Assembly (NCBI GenBank): GCA_026415155.1
Contig: JAOAHQ010000024.1
Coordinates: forward strand, 1 to 50,947
Source: Rhodocyclaceae bacterium
Lineage (GTDB): Bacteria > Pseudomonadota > Gammaproteobacteria > Burkholderiales > Rhodocyclaceae
Reading direction: 5' to 3'
DNA length: 50,947 nucleotides
Shown here: piece by piece, positions 37,326 through 50,807 of the stretch
Layout of the letters: the number at the start of each line of letters is the position of its first letter
Numbering within the stretch: position 1 is the first letter of the stretch
Notes under the pieces: generated by a model
Database searches by the model: none
Told to the model about the DNA's origin: nothing
Seen by the model: the letters and a program-made list of their open reading frames with translations, nothing else
Program-made: the position numbers and the translations under genes

Positions 37326-37813
37326 GTCTCTTGGCTTACGTCGCGCTTGGCGCCAATCTCGGCGAGCCTGTGGCCACCGTGCGTGCGGCCATCGATGCCT
37401 TGGCCAGGCTCTCCGGCGCGCGTCTTATCGCGGCTTCCTCGCTTTACCGCACCGCGCCGGTCGGGCTCAAAAACCAGCCGGATTTCATCAATGCCGTCGC
37501 CGCGCTCGAAGTGGATGAGGCCGTCTGGCCAGCGCCGACTTTTCTCGCCGCACTCTTCGACATCGAGGCCGCCTTCGGCCGCGTCCGCAGCGTCAAGAAC
37601 GCGCCGCGCACGCTCGATTTGGATCTTTTGCTCTACGGCGAGCTTTGCCTCGCATCGCCACAATTGACGCTGCCGCATCCGCGCCTCGCCGAGCGCGCCT
37701 TCGTCTTGGCCCCCTTGGCCGAAATCGCGCCGGGGCTGGCCATCCCCGGCCACGGGCGGGTCGAGAGGCTGCTTGCGCGCATCACCGACCAGCGCATCGA
37801 AAGGCTGCCGTAA
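37322..37813 (+). CDS. folK: 6-hydroxymethyl-7,8-dihydropterin pyrophosphokinase
   Basis: Transfers pyrophosphate from ATP to the pterin in folate synthesis. The 163-residue protein has YVALGANLGEP at the start, SSLYRTAPVG, and the metal-binding APRTLDLDLLLYGE, followed by LPHPRLAERAFVLAPLAEI. All family signatures are intact. Residues about 67-73 (AVWPAPT) are encoded by a variant of the dispersed 19-nt motif. pcnB-folK-panB is a standard proteobacterial order. Confidence 0.96.
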   Translation: MSLLAYVALGANLGEPVATVRAAIDALARLSGARLIAASSLYRTAPVGLKNQPDFINAVAALEVDEAVWPAPTFLAALFDIEAAFGRVRSVKNAPRTLDLDLLLYGELCLASPQLTLPHPRLAERAFVLAPLAEIAPGLAIPGHGRVERLLARITDQRIERLP

Positions 37814-37861
37814 GCCTGGCCGGTGTATGCTTGCCGGTCTCTCGATACCGTATAAGCCGCC

Positions 37862-39516
<1,655 letters not shown>

Positions 39517-39533
39517 CCTTGGGAGATGCGTCC

Positions 39534-39917
39534 ATGCAACGCACCATGCTGAAGTCGAAACTTCATCGCGTCACCGTCACCCAGGCGGAGCTCCACTACG
39601 AGGGCTCCTGCGCCATCGACGAGAACCTCATGGATGCCGCCGACATCCGTGAATACCAGCAGATCGAGGTCTATAACGTCACCAACGGCGAGCGCTTCAC
39701 GACCTATGCGATCCGCGCCGAACGCGGCTCGGGCACCATCTCGGTCAATGGCGCCGCAGCCCGCAAGGCCGCCCCTGGCGATCTGCTCATCATCTGCACC
39801 TACGCCGCCTACAGCGAGATCGAGCTCGCCAAGTACGCGCCCGAGCTCATCTACGTCGACGCGAAGAACCGCATCACGCACAGAAGCGGCCGCATCCCCG
39901 TACAGGCCGCCGCTTAA
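39534..39917 (+). CDS. panD: aspartate 1-decarboxylase (pyruvoyl enzyme)
   Basis: Makes beta-alanine for PanC. The ATG at 39534 follows GGGAG by 8 nt and gives 127 residues. The precursor self-cleaves at Gly24-Ser25 in HYEGSCAID to form the catalytic pyruvoyl group. [10 protein letters not shown] and [19 protein letters not shown] are conserved. It completes panB-panC-panD and is followed by two strong terminators. Confidence 0.97.
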   Translation: MQRTMLKSKLHRVTVTQAELHYEGSCAIDENLMDAADIREYQQIEVYNVTNGERFTTYAIRAERGSGTISVNGAAARKAAPGDLLIICTYAAYSEIELAKYAPELIYVDAKNRITHRSGRIPVQAAA

Positions 39918-39937
39918 CCGCGCGTCTCGGAAACCAG

Positions 39938-39961
39938 CCCCGCCGCGGCGGGGTTTTTTTT
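39938..39961 (+). terminator. rho-independent terminator after panD
   Basis: CCCCGCC / GGCGGGG hairpin (39938-39953) followed by eight T residues, 20 nt after the panD stop. Textbook intrinsic terminator. Confidence 0.9.
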
Positions 39962-39965
39962 CGCC

Positions 39966-39990
39966 CGCGGCGGCGCCGCGAGGTTTTTTT
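39966..39990 (+). terminator. second, tandem terminator after panD
   Basis: CGCGGC-GGC-GCCGCG hairpin, three bases, then seven T residues, immediately after the first terminator. It isolates the anaerobic norCB promoter from read-through of the pan genes. Confidence 0.8.
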
Positions 39991-40017
39991 CTGCCGCTTT
40001 GCAACACGAGCCTCGAA

Positions 40018-40031
40018 TTGATGACCATCAA
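40018..40031 (+). promoter_or_regulatory. FNR/DNR-type box upstream of norC
   Basis: TTGAT-GACC-ATCAA is a perfect FNR-family palindrome. Its centre (40024.5) lies 41.5 bp before an expected transcription start at about 40066, with TAGAGT (40054-40059) in the -10 position. This is the class II layout of FNR/DNR/NNR-activated promoters. Activation under low oxygen or nitric oxide is therefore expected. Confidence 0.85.
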
Positions 40032-40105
40032 GGAATCGCGCTGCCCCCTTTCGTAGAGTCGCGCCACGCCGCATCCCGTGGCGATCGACATGAAAAGGGG
40101 GCACT

Positions 40106-40540
40106 ATGAGCGAAGCATTCACCACCTCGACTGCCCGAAACATCTTCTATGGAGGAACGATGTTCTTCTTGCTGGTGTTTCTGGCGCTGACCTATCAGAC
40201 CGAGCAAGTCATCCCGCAGCGCGACAAGCGCGAACTGCTCTCCGATCCAAAGGTGATCGCCGGCAAGAAGTTGTGGGAGACCAACAACTGCATCGGCTGC
40301 CATACCCTGCTCGGCGAAGGCGCCTACTATGCCCCCGAGCTCGGCAATGTCGTCAAACGCTTGGGCGGCAAGGAAGCCGTCAAGGCCTTCATCCAGTCCC
40401 GTCCGAAGGAAGGCGTGCCGGGCCGCCGCAGCATGCCGCAGTTCAATTTCACCGAACAGCAGCTCGAGGAAATCGCATCCTTCCTCGAATACGTGGGTCA
40501 GATCAACACCGCCAAGTGGCCGCCCAACATCCAGGGCTGA
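40106..40540 (+). CDS. norC: nitric oxide reductase subunit C (cytochrome c)
   Basis: The electron-donating, membrane-anchored cytochrome c subunit of cNOR. The 144-residue protein has one N-terminal membrane helix (about 14-30), the haem c motif C62-I-G-C65-H66, and a downstream Met ligand in RRSMPQFNF. AGGGGG precedes the ATG at 40106. It lies 22 nt upstream of norB in the normal order. Confidence 0.96.
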   Translation: MSEAFTTSTARNIFYGGTMFFLLVFLALTYQTEQVIPQRDKRELLSDPKVIAGKKLWETNNCIGCHTLLGEGAYYAPELGNVVKRLGGKEAVKAFIQSRPKEGVPGRRSMPQFNFTEQQLEEIASFLEYVGQINTAKWPPNIQG

Positions 40541-40556
40541 CCGACAACCGAGCTAG

Positions 40557-41942
<1,386 letters not shown>

Positions 41943-41963
41943 TTCCTCCTTTGTGGCCCATTG

Positions 41964-41998
41964 CCGGCGCCCATCTTCTCGATGTGGCGCCGGTTTTC
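41964..41998 (+). terminator. terminator after norB
   Basis: CCGGCGCC / GGCGCCGG stem (41964-41971 with 41986-41993), 14-nt loop, then TTTTCTTT. It closes the norCB unit 22 nt past the stop. Confidence 0.85.
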
Positions 41999-42061
41999 TT
42001 TACGGCCTTCCTTTTCTGCTAGGATTTCGCCCTACGCAATTCGATCCCTGCAGAGGAACTC

Positions 42062-42388
42062 ATGAGCGAACACATCCATTACGTCACCGACGCAAGCTTC
42101 AAGAGCGACGTCCTGGAATCTCCGATCCCCGTCCTGGTCGATTACTGGGCCGAATGGTGCGGCCCGTGCAAGATGATCGCGCCGATCCTCGACGAAGTGG
42201 CCAAGGAATACAGCGGCCGCCTCAAGGTGGCCAAGCTCAACATCGACGAGAATCCCAAGACGCCGGGCGAATACGGCATCCGCGGCATCCCGACCCTGAT
42301 CCTCTACAAAAATGGCAACGTCGAAGCCACCAAGGTCGGCGCGCTCTCCAAATCGCAATTGACCGCCTTCATTGACAGCAATCTCTGA
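42062..42388 (+). CDS. trxA: thioredoxin 1
   Basis: General cytoplasmic disulfide reductant. The 108-residue protein has the active site W32-C33-G34-P35-C36 and the cis-Pro loop [19 protein letters not shown] precedes the ATG. Upstream of rho, as in E. coli and most proteobacteria. Confidence 0.97.
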   Translation: MSEHIHYVTDASFKSDVLESPIPVLVDYWAEWCGPCKMIAPILDEVAKEYSGRLKVAKLNIDENPKTPGEYGIRGIPTLILYKNGNVEATKVGALSKSQLTAFIDSNL

Positions 42389-42405
42389 TCCCGTTACAGT
42401 GTGCC

Positions 42406-42495
42406 TGGCATCGCGCGGCTTCCGCCGCTAGCCGATGCCGGGCCGCCGGCCCTCCTCCGGCGCCCCTCGCTCCCCCACCGTTTTCTATCCCGAGC
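42406..42495 (+). promoter_or_regulatory. rho leader: two-part hairpin and C-rich tract
   Basis: GGCATCG pairs with CGATGCC around an inner GCGGC-TTCC-GCCGC hairpin (42407-42439), without a T-run. A pyrimidine- and C-rich, G-poor tract follows (about 42449-42495), the type of RNA Rho loads on. rho is known to be autoregulated by Rho-dependent termination in its leader in E. coli; the same here is inference. Confidence 0.4.
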
Positions 42496-42524
42496 ATCGA
42501 GCGCATCCAGCGCGCACGCACACC

Positions 42525-43787
<1,263 letters not shown>

Positions 43788-43859
43788 TTTGTCCTGCCGT
43801 TTCGAGCATAATGCGCCGCTTTCCCGCGACGTGCTCGCACAGGTTTCAAGGACATCCCC

Positions 43860-44075
43860 ATGAAAGAAGGCATCCACCCGAAATACGAAGAGATCGAGGT
43901 GACGTGTAGCTGCGGCAACACGTTCAAGACGCGCTCGACCACGGCCCGCCCGCTGCACATCGAAGTCTGTTCGGCCTGCCACCCGTTCTACACCGGCAAG
44001 CAGAAGATCGTCCCCCCCGCCGGCCGCGTCGAGCGCTTCAAGCAGAAATACCAGCGCAGCGGCGCGAGCGCTTAA
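43860..44075 (+). CDS. rpmE: 50S ribosomal protein L31 (zinc-binding form)
   Basis: A 71-residue ribosomal protein with the zinc ligands C16, C18, C37 and C40 (CSC and CSAC). This is the zinc-containing C+ paralogue, normally replaced by a Cys-free form under zinc limitation. AAGGA lies upstream of the ATG. Located after rho as in many betaproteobacteria. Confidence 0.97.
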   Translation: MKEGIHPKYEEIEVTCSCGNTFKTRSTTARPLHIEVCSACHPFYTGKQKIVPPAGRVERFKQKYQRSGASA

Positions 44076-44096
44076 GCGGCGATCGTCCCGTGCTAG

Positions 44097-44126
44097 AAAA
44101 GGCAGCCTTGGCTGCCTTTTATTTTT
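44097..44126 (+). terminator. terminator after rpmE
   Basis: AAAAGGCAGCC / GGCTGCCTTTT stem with a 2-nt TT loop, followed by ATTTTT. The A-tract on the left would also let it work in the other direction. Confidence 0.85.
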
Positions 44127-44145
44127 GGGCCATGGGCTTGTCACG

Positions 44146-45759
44146 ATGAACCTCGGCGCACGCCTTGCTCGCCCGCTCCTGCCGTGGGGATGGCTTGCGC
44201 TGCTGGCGGCGCTCTATCTGCTCGCCGGCACGGCCGCTCATGATCCCTGGAAGGCCGAAGATGCCATTCATCTCGGCATCGCCTATGGCTTCGCGCAAGG
44301 CGACGACTGGCGCTTCCCGCATATCGCCAATGAGCCCTGGCCGCATACCGCCCCGCTCTATCACTGGCTCGCCGCCCTGTTGGGCCTTCTGTTGGGCGAT
44401 TTCCTCGATTTCCACAACGCCGCGCGGCTTGCCACCGCCGTCTTTGGTGCCATTTTCCTGACGGGTCTTGCCGGCGCGGCGCGCGCCTTCTTCGACGCAG
44501 CCGCCGCGCGCTTGGCCCCCCTGCTCGCCTTGGGCACGCTGGGGCTCATGCTGCCGCTTCACGAAGCCCAGCCAGCCGTGGCAGGCCTTGCCGGCGCTGC
44601 GCTCGCCTGGTGGGGCGGGGCGCTCCTCTGGCAAAACGAGCGACCGCGGCGCGGCGCGCTGCTCTTCGGCCTCGGTATCGGACTCGCCTTCCTCGCCCAT
44701 GGCCTCGCCGGCCTCGTGATGGCATCAGGCGCCCTCTTGCCCTTGGCTTTGCGGCGCGATGGCCTCGCCTGGCTACTCGCGACACTCACCGCACTGCCCC
44801 TGTTCCTGTGCTGGCCCCTGCTCGTCGAGCCAACGGCCCCCGGGCTTTGGGCGAGCTGGTGGGCCAATGAGCTCGCCGAGGCCACCACCGCCCGCCGCTG
44901 GCCTGCGCCGCGGCACCTCAAGGAGCTCCTCGTCAATGCCTGGCCGCTGTGGCCGCTCGCGCTCTGGAGCCTGTGGCTCAAGCGGCGCGATTGGCGTCCG
45001 CTTTTCGCGCCGGCGGCTGGCAGCGTGCTTGCGCTCCTGTGGTATCTCTCGGGCTCGCCGCGCCCGTTGAGCCTCTTGCCGCTCATCTTGCCGCTCGCCT
45101 TGCTCGCCGCCGCAGGCGCAGCGCAGCTTAAGCGCGGCGCGGCGAACGCCTTCGACTGGTTTGCGCTCATCACCTTCGGCTGCGCAGCCGCCCTCGTCTG
45201 GCTGGGCGCTTCTGCCCTTGCGCTCGGCTGGCCGGCCAAGGTCGCGCATAACTTCGAAAAGCTCGCGCCGGGCCATCTGACGCAGTATTCGCCGCTCGCC
45301 TTGGGCTTTGCGCTCCTCGTCACGCTCGCTTGGCTCGCGACCTTACGCCTGCCCAGAAGCCCCTGGCGCGCCCCGTTTCACTGGGCGGCGGGCTTAGCAC
45401 TGATGTGGTCGCTCGCCGCGACGCTGTGGTTTGCCTGGATCGATCATCACAAGTCCTACCGGCCGGTCGTCGCGGCGCTCAAGGCAGCGCTGCCACCAGA
45501 CTTCGTTTGCCTTGAGCGCATCAATGTCGGCCCCGCGCAGCGCGCCATGCTCGATTACTTCGCCGGCCTGCGCACGGTGCCGCCGGGCAGCCGCGAGCGC
45601 TGCCATTGGCGGCTCGTCATCGACACGGCCCAGCGCGCCTCACCAGCAGGCTGGGAGGAAGTCTGGCGCGGCAACCGCCTCACTGACCGCGGCGAGAAGG
45701 ACGAGCGCTGGATTCTCTACCGGGCTAGAGACGAAGGAAATTCGCCCGGTAATACTTGA
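44146..45759 (+). CDS. ArnT/GT39-like membrane glycosyltransferase
   Basis: A 537-residue protein from the ATG at 44146 with a weak ribosome-binding site; a TTG seven codons upstream is possible but lies in the terminator. It has about twelve hydrophobic segments and the first-loop pattern [20 protein letters not shown], then [18 protein letters not shown]. Acidic residues in that loop are the catalytic feature of GT-C fold enzymes (PMT/ArnT family). Members transfer sugars from polyprenyl phosphates, for example to lipid A. The acceptor is unknown. Its last 35 nt overlap orn on the other strand. Confidence 0.8.
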   Translation: MNLGARLARPLLPWGWLALLAALYLLAGTAAHDPWKAEDAIHLGIAYGFAQGDDWRFPHIANEPWPHTAPLYHWLAALLGLLLGDFLDFHNAARLATAVFGAIFLTGLAGAARAFFDAAAARLAPLLALGTLGLMLPLHEAQPAVAGLAGAALAWWGGALLWQNERPRRGALLFGLGIGLAFLAHGLAGLVMASGALLPLALRRDGLAWLLATLTALPLFLCWPLLVEPTAPGLWASWWANELAEATTARRWPAPRHLKELLVNAWPLWPLALWSLWLKRRDWRPLFAPAAGSVLALLWYLSGSPRPLSLLPLILPLALLAAAGAAQLKRGAANAFDWFALITFGCAAALVWLGASALALGWPAKVAHNFEKLAPGHLTQYSPLALGFALLVTLAWLATLRLPRSPWRAPFHWAAGLALMWSLAATLWFAWIDHHKSYRPVVAALKAALPPDFVCLERINVGPAQRAMLDYFAGLRTVPPGSRERCHWRLVIDTAQRASPAGWEEVWRGNRLTDRGEKDERWILYRARDEGNSPGNT

Positions 45760-46270
45760 GCTCCTCGATCGACTCGTAGATGTCGGCAAGCGCCTCGTGC
45801 TTGCCGCCTTTCTTGACGCCCTTGGCGATCGCCGGCGCCCAGCGCTTGCACAGCTCCTTGAGCGTCGAGACGTCGAGATTGCGGTAATGGAAATAGGCTT
45901 CGAGCTTCGGCATGTAACGCGCCATGAAGCGGCGGTCCTGGCAGATCGAGTTGCCGCACATCGGCGACTTGCCGGCCGGTACATAGCGCTTCAGGAAATC
46001 GAGCGCCTGGGCCTCGACGGCCGCCTCATCGAGCGCTGAGGAGCGCACCTTGTCGATGAGGCCCGACTTGCCGTGCGTCTTCTTGTTCCACTCGTCCATC
46101 GCCGCGAGCACGTCCTCGGGCTGATGCACGACCCAAACCGCGCTTTCGGCGACGAGTTCGAGCTCGGAATTCGTGATCACGAGCGCAAGTTCGATGATGC
46201 GGTCGCGCTCGGGATCGAGCCCCGTCATCTCCATGTCGAGCCAGACGAGGGCGTGGGCGTCTTGTGCCAT
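45725..46270 (-). CDS. orn: oligoribonuclease
   Basis: DEDDh 3'-5' exonuclease that degrades 2-5-nt RNAs and pGpG, the end product of c-di-GMP breakdown. The 181-residue protein starting [20 protein letters not shown] has the first acidic pair D12 and E14, plus [15 protein letters not shown] and the terminal H...D motif in [16 protein letters not shown]. It is convergent with the GT39-like gene (35-nt tail overlap) and divergent from the M48 peptidase. Confidence 0.96.
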   Translation of the reverse strand: MAQDAHALVWLDMEMTGLDPERDRIIELALVITNSELELVAESAVWVVHQPEDVLAAMDEWNKKTHGKSGLIDKVRSSALDEAAVEAQALDFLKRYVPAGKSPMCGNSICQDRRFMARYMPKLEAYFHYRNLDVSTLKELCKRWAPAIAKGVKKGGKHEALADIYESIEELKYYRANFLRL

Positions 46271-46333
46271 ACTTCGTTCCCAGTCAATTACGAATGCCCG
46301 CGCATTCTGGCACAACTGCCCTCGCTTTCCCGC

Positions 46334-47581
46334 ATGGCCGAACGCTTTGCCGCCCTCTTCGTGACGATGCTTGCCCTCTCCACGCTCTTGCGCGCCTGGC
46401 TCCTTGTGCGCCAGGTGCGCTCTGTGCGCGCGCACCGTGAGGCGGTGCCGGCCGCCTTCGCAGCACGCATCTCGCTCGACGAACATCGCCAGGCGGCCGA
46501 CTACACGCTGGAGAAGACGCGCCTTGCGCTCATCGCGCTTGCCGCCGAGGCCCTCTGGCTTTTGCTGCTGACCTTGGGCGGATGGCTCGCGAGCCTGGCG
46601 AGCTTCTGGCAGCGCTCCTTGCCCGATGCGCCCTATCTCGCCGGCCTCATGCTCATCTTTAGCGTCGCCCTCGCCGGTTTCCTCGTCGATCTGCCTTTTT
46701 CGCTCTGGCGCACCTTCGTCATCGAGGCGCGCTTCGGCTTCAACAAGACAACGCCGGCGCTCTTCTTGATTGATCTCGTCAAATCGCTGCTCTTGGCCGC
46801 GCTCTTCGGCGCGCCGCTCGTGCTCACCGCGCTCTGGCTCGTGGACGCGCTGGGCGCACACTGGTGGCTTGGGGTGTGGGCCGTCTGGCTCGGCTTCAAT
46901 CTGCTGCTACTCTGGCTTTACCCGACCGTCATCGCACCGCTCTTCAACAAATTTGTGCCGCTTGCGGAAGGCGAAGTGAAATCGCGCATCGAGGCGCTGC
47001 TGGCCCGCTGCGGCTTCTCGCCGGCGGGGCTGTTCGTCATGGACGGCTCGAAGCGATCGGCGCACGGCAATGCCTATTTCCCCGGCTTCGGCGCTGCCCG
47101 CCGCATCGTCTTCTTCGACACCCTGCTCGAAAAGCTCGCGCCCAGCGAAATCGAGGCGGTGCTTGCCCACGAGCTCGGCCATTTCAAGCGCCGCCATGTC
47201 GCCAAACGCCTCGTCCTCATGGCCGCCGTCTCGCTCGGGCTCTTGTGGCTCCTCGGCGCGCTCATCGATGAGCCCTGGTTCTATGCAGGACTCGGCGCTG
47301 GCGGGACGGCCCCCACCACGGCGCTCGCACTCCTCCTCTTCGTCCTCGTGCTGCCCGTCTTCGCCTTTCCCCTCACGCCGCTCTTCTCGGCACTGTCCCG
47401 CCGCCACGAGTTCGAGGCCGATGCCTTCGCCGCGCAGCAAACGAGCGCGGCCGACCTCGTCCAGGCGCTCGTCAAGCTCTACCGTGACAATGCCGCTACC
47501 TTGACGCCCGACCCGCTCTATTCGCTCTTTCACGATTCACATCCGCCCGCCGCGGCGCGCATCGCCCGCCTCACAGGATGA
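46334..47581 (+). CDS. M48-family (Ste24-like) membrane metallopeptidase
   Basis: A 415-residue protein with about six hydrophobic segments and the zinc-binding HELGH (H279, E280, H283), with the third ligand in [11 protein letters not shown]. The N-terminal CAAX-protease-like domain ([41 protein letters not shown]) places it with Ste24p/M48A-type enzymes, probably membrane quality control. Residues about 320-325 (GAGGTA) are encoded by an inverted copy of the dispersed 19-nt motif. It overlaps rsgA by 4 nt. Confidence 0.92.
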   Translation: MAERFAALFVTMLALSTLLRAWLLVRQVRSVRAHREAVPAAFAARISLDEHRQAADYTLEKTRLALIALAAEALWLLLLTLGGWLASLASFWQRSLPDAPYLAGLMLIFSVALAGFLVDLPFSLWRTFVIEARFGFNKTTPALFLIDLVKSLLLAALFGAPLVLTALWLVDALGAHWWLGVWAVWLGFNLLLLWLYPTVIAPLFNKFVPLAEGEVKSRIEALLARCGFSPAGLFVMDGSKRSAHGNAYFPGFGAARRIVFFDTLLEKLAPSEIEAVLAHELGHFKRRHVAKRLVLMAAVSLGLLWLLGALIDEPWFYAGLGAGGTAPTTALALLLFVLVLPVFAFPLTPLFSALSRRHEFEADAFAAQQTSAADLVQALVKLYRDNAATLTPDPLYSLFHDSHPPAAARIARLTG

Positions 47582-48456
47582 CCGAGGGGCTCATCACCGC
47601 CGCCTTCGGCCGGCATTACGAAGTCACGCTCGCCGACGGCACGCGCCTGCGAGGCCTGCCGCGCGGCAAGAAGAGCCTCTACGCCTGCGGCGATCGCATC
47701 CGGCTGGGAGCCCTGCATGGCGAGGAGGCGGCCATCCTCGCCCATGCGCCGCGCACTTCCCTGCTCTATCGCAGCGATGGATGGAAGCAAAAGCTCATCG
47801 CCGCCAATGCGACACAAATCGTCATCGTCGTCGCCGTGGAGCCGAGCTTTTCCGACGAGCTCATCTCGCGCGCGCTCGTCGCCGCGCGTCACCAGGGCTT
47901 AGGCGCCCTGATCGTCCTCAACAAGTGCGATCTCGCCGAGGGCGTGCCGGCCGCGCGCGAGCGCCTCGCCCCCTTTCGCCGCCTCGAGGTGCCGCTCTTG
48001 GAGCTTTCCGCGCGGCAGGATGCTTCACCGCTCCTGCCTTGGCTTTCCGGTCACACTTCGGTGCTGGTCGGGCAAAGCGGCATGGGCAAATCCACGCTCG
48101 TCAATGCGCTCGTGCCGGAAGCCTGCGCCGCGACGCGCGAAATCTCGACGGCGCTCGATGCCGGCAAGCATACGACGACCCATGCGCGCATGTATGCCCT
48201 GCCCGGGGGCGGCTGGCTCATCGACTCGCCGGGCTTGCAGGCCTTTGGCCTCGCGCATCTTAAGCGCGGCGAAATCGAGCTCGGCTTCGCCGAATTCGTG
48301 CCGCATCTGGGCGCCTGCCGCTTCCGCGATTGCCGGCATGAGCACGAGCCTGGCTGCGCGATCCAAGCCGCCGTCGCCGCCGGCCAGATCGACCGCCGGC
48401 GGCTCGATCATTTCCACGCCATCGTTGGCGAGATGGAAGCCGCGCGCGCGTTCTGA
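47578..48456 (+). CDS. rsgA: ribosome small-subunit-dependent GTPase A
   Basis: Circularly permuted GTPase for late 30S maturation. The 292-residue protein has an N-terminal OB-fold, then the G motifs in permuted order: G4 (LNKCD), G1 (GQSGMGKST) and G3 (DSPG), followed by a zinc-binding C-terminal motif (CRFRDCRHEHEPGC). Coupled to the M48 gene by ATGA and to the next gene by TGATG. The order orn-M48-rsgA is frequent in betaproteobacteria. Confidence 0.96.
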   Translation: MTEGLITAAFGRHYEVTLADGTRLRGLPRGKKSLYACGDRIRLGALHGEEAAILAHAPRTSLLYRSDGWKQKLIAANATQIVIVVAVEPSFSDELISRALVAARHQGLGALIVLNKCDLAEGVPAARERLAPFRRLEVPLLELSARQDASPLLPWLSGHTSVLVGQSGMGKSTLVNALVPEACAATREISTALDAGKHTTTHARMYALPGGGWLIDSPGLQAFGLAHLKRGEIELGFAEFVPHLGACRFRDCRHEHEPGCAIQAAVAAGQIDRRRLDHFHAIVGEMEAARAF

Positions 48457-49538
48457 TGCCGCATCTCTTCGCCGACATTTCCGCCCACGGCTTCGGCCAC
48501 CTCGCCCAGGCGGCGCCCGTGCTCAACGCCCTCGCCGCACGCTGCCCGGCGCTCAAACTCACCGTGCGCAGCGCCTTGCCAGTCGAGAAACTGCGCGAAC
48601 GCATCCGCGCACCCTTCATGCATCTTCAGGCCGCGAGCGACATCGGCTTCGTGATGATCGACGCCTTCGACATCGATCTTGCGGCCACCGCCCAAGCCTA
48701 CCGCGCCTTTCACGCCGACTTTGCTGCGCGCGTCGCGGCCGAAGCAGCGCTGTTCAACAAGCTGGCCGTCGATCTCGTCTTTTCCGACGTCGCCTATCTG
48801 CCGCTTGCCGGCGCCGCGCGCGCCGGCCTTCCCGCCATCGCGCTTTGCTCGCTCAACTGGGCGGATCTCTTTGCCCACTTCTTCGGCTGCGAGGCATGGG
48901 CCGCGCCGCTACTTGCCGAGATGCTTGCGGACTATCAAAGCGCTCCCTTCCTGCGCGCCACGCCAGCCATGCCGATGCCGACACTAGTCGACACCCACGC
49001 CATCGGCCCGCTCGCCGTGGCGGGCCAAGCGCGGCGGGAGGCACTCGCCGCCCAACTCGGCGCCAGGCAGACGGCCCGCCTCGTCCTCGTCTCGCTCGGC
49101 GGCATCCCGACCCGGCTGCCCGTCGAGCACTGGCCGGCCACACCGGATCTACACTGGCTTGTGCCGGCCGCCTGGCAGCCTTGCCGCGCCGACATGTCGG
49201 CCATCGAGCCCCTAGGCTGGCCGTTTGCCGATCTCTTTGCCTCGGTCGATGCCGTGCTCACCAAGCCCGGTTATGGCACCTTCGTCGAGGCTGCGGTCAA
49301 TGGCACAGCGGTGCTCTACCTACGGCGGCCCGACTGGCCCGAACAGGATGTGCTGATCGATTGGCTGCATGCCCATGCGCGGGCGGCGGAGATTTCCACC
49401 GCCGATCTCGCGCACGGTCGGCTCTCCACCACGCTCGATCGGGTGCTGGCTTCCCCTGCGCCGCCGCGGCCCATCGCCGACGGCGCTGCGCAGGCGGCGG
49501 CCTTCATTGCGGCGCGGCTGTCAGCCAGCGGCGGATGA
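48456..49538 (+). CDS. GT-B glycosyltransferase-like protein of unknown function
   Basis: A 360-residue protein. The start FADISAHGFGHLAQAAPVL resembles the glycine-rich first loop of MurG/GT28 enzymes, and the C-terminal part has VDAVLTKPGYGTFVEAAVNG, close to the nucleotide-sugar-binding GGxG(T)..E segment of GT-B folds. The protein has no signal peptide. It shares one base with rsgA (TGATG). The substrate is unknown. Confidence 0.7.
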   Translation: MPHLFADISAHGFGHLAQAAPVLNALAARCPALKLTVRSALPVEKLRERIRAPFMHLQAASDIGFVMIDAFDIDLAATAQAYRAFHADFAARVAAEAALFNKLAVDLVFSDVAYLPLAGAARAGLPAIALCSLNWADLFAHFFGCEAWAAPLLAEMLADYQSAPFLRATPAMPMPTLVDTHAIGPLAVAGQARREALAAQLGARQTARLVLVSLGGIPTRLPVEHWPATPDLHWLVPAAWQPCRADMSAIEPLGWPFADLFASVDAVLTKPGYGTFVEAAVNGTAVLYLRRPDWPEQDVLIDWLHAHARAAEISTADLAHGRLSTTLDRVLASPAPPRPIADGAAQAAAFIAARLSASGG

Positions 49539-50778
49539 ATTCGTCGGAGGCCAAAGGCTTGCCGAAGTAATAGCCCTGGAAGGCATCGCAGCCCGCCTCG
49601 ATCAGGAAGTCGACCTCTTCGCGTCGTTCGGCGCCTTCGGCGATCGTCTGCATGCCGAGGTTCTTGGCGAGCGCGATGATGGTGCGCACGATGGCGGCGT
49701 TCTTTTCATCGCGATGCACATCCTGCACGAAGGAGCGGTCGATCTTGAGCTTTTGCACCGGCAGGCGTTTGAGGTAAGCCAGCGAGGAATAGCCGGTGCC
49801 GAAGTCATCCACTGCGAAGCCAAACCCCGCCTCGCGCAGCGCCCCGATCTTGGCGAGCGCCCCATCGATGTCGGCCAAGAGCAGGCTTTCCGTCACCTCG
49901 AGCTCGACGCGCTCGGGTGAAATGCCGGCATGGCGCAGCACGGCGAGGCAGCGCTCGGCAAAGCCCGCTTCGTGGAACTGACGCGCGCTCACATTGACCG
50001 ACAGCATCGGCAGCGCCTGAGCAGCGCCATTCAATTTTCCGAGCCATGCGACGCCGTCGGCCAGCACCCATTCGCCGAGGCTGCCGATCAGGCCCAGTTC
50101 CTCGGCAAGGGGAATGAACTCGCCGGGTGAGACGAGGCCCCGTTCCGGATGATGCCAGCGCACCAGCGCCTCGGCGCCGATGAGCCTGCCCGCGGCATCG
50201 ACCTGCGGCTGGTAGTAGAGCAAAAACTGCTTCGCCGCAAGCGCCTGGCGCAGCTCGCGGCCAAGCGTCATGCGCCGCGCCGCATCGCTTTGCATCTCGG
50301 GGCGGTAAAAATGAATCTGGTTGCGGCCCGCCTGCTTGGCGCGCGACATGGCGAGCTCGGCGCGCTGGATGAGCTCCGCCGCATCCTTGCCATCGCCGGG
50401 ATAGAGCGCGATGCCGATGCTCGCATTGAGCTGCACCTCCTGATCGGCCACCTTGACCGGCTGGGCGAGCACCTCGGCGAGCGAGAAGGCCACCGACTGG
50501 GCGAGGCTTGCCGCCGGGCCCGCCTCCGGTTCGAGATCAAGGGCCAGCACGATGAACTCGTCGCTGCCCCAGCGGCACAGCAAATCGCCCGCGCGCAGGT
50601 GGGCCGCAAGCCGCGCGGCGGTCAGGCGCAGGTATTCATCGCCCGCCGCATGGCCCAGCACGTCGTTGATCTGCTTGAACTCATCGACGTCGATGAACAA
50701 GAGCGCAAAGCCTGCCACGTGCCGGTCGGCGCGCGCGAGTTCCGTCTCGACGTGATCGAGGAAGGCATGGCGGTTCAA
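49504..50778 (-). CDS. GGDEF/EAL protein, 5' end removed by an IS30-type insertion
   Basis: Residues about 1-165 are a GGDEF domain and about 175-424 an EAL domain. The frame remains open to the transposase stop at 50817, reading LVYYDDLTGLLNR just after the insertion, which is how GGDEF domains begin, so the native gene started further upstream with a sensor region now lost. The remaining frame has only a TTG at 50778 as a usable start. The GGDEF motif is GSDEF, a change in the second Gly, suggesting weak or no cyclase activity; the EAL motif (AEALVRW) and DDFGTGYSS are intact. It overlaps the GT-B-like gene tail by 35 nt. Confidence 0.85.
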   Translation of the reverse strand: MNRHAFLDHVETELARADRHVAGFALLFIDVDEFKQINDVLGHAAGDEYLRLTAARLAAHLRAGDLLCRWGSDEFIVLALDLEPEAGPAASLAQSVAFSLAEVLAQPVKVADQEVQLNASIGIALYPGDGKDAAELIQRAELAMSRAKQAGRNQIHFYRPEMQSDAARRMTLGRELRQALAAKQFLLYYQPQVDAAGRLIGAEALVRWHHPERGLVSPGEFIPLAEELGLIGSLGEWVLADGVAWLGKLNGAAQALPMLSVNVSARQFHEAGFAERCLAVLRHAGISPERVELEVTESLLLADIDGALAKIGALREAGFGFAVDDFGTGYSSLAYLKRLPVQKLKIDRSFVQDVHRDEKNAAIVRTIIALAKNLGMQTIAEGAERREEVDFLIEAGCDAFQGYYFGKPLASDEFIRRWLTAAPQ

Positions 50779-50807
50779 AAGCCCTGTCAGGTCGTCGTAA
50801 TAGACCA

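Noticed and set aside
44125-44145. TTG at 44125 as start of the GT39-like gene
   Set aside because: It falls within the rpmE terminator and would leave no room for a ribosome-binding site; the ATG at 44146 is preferred.
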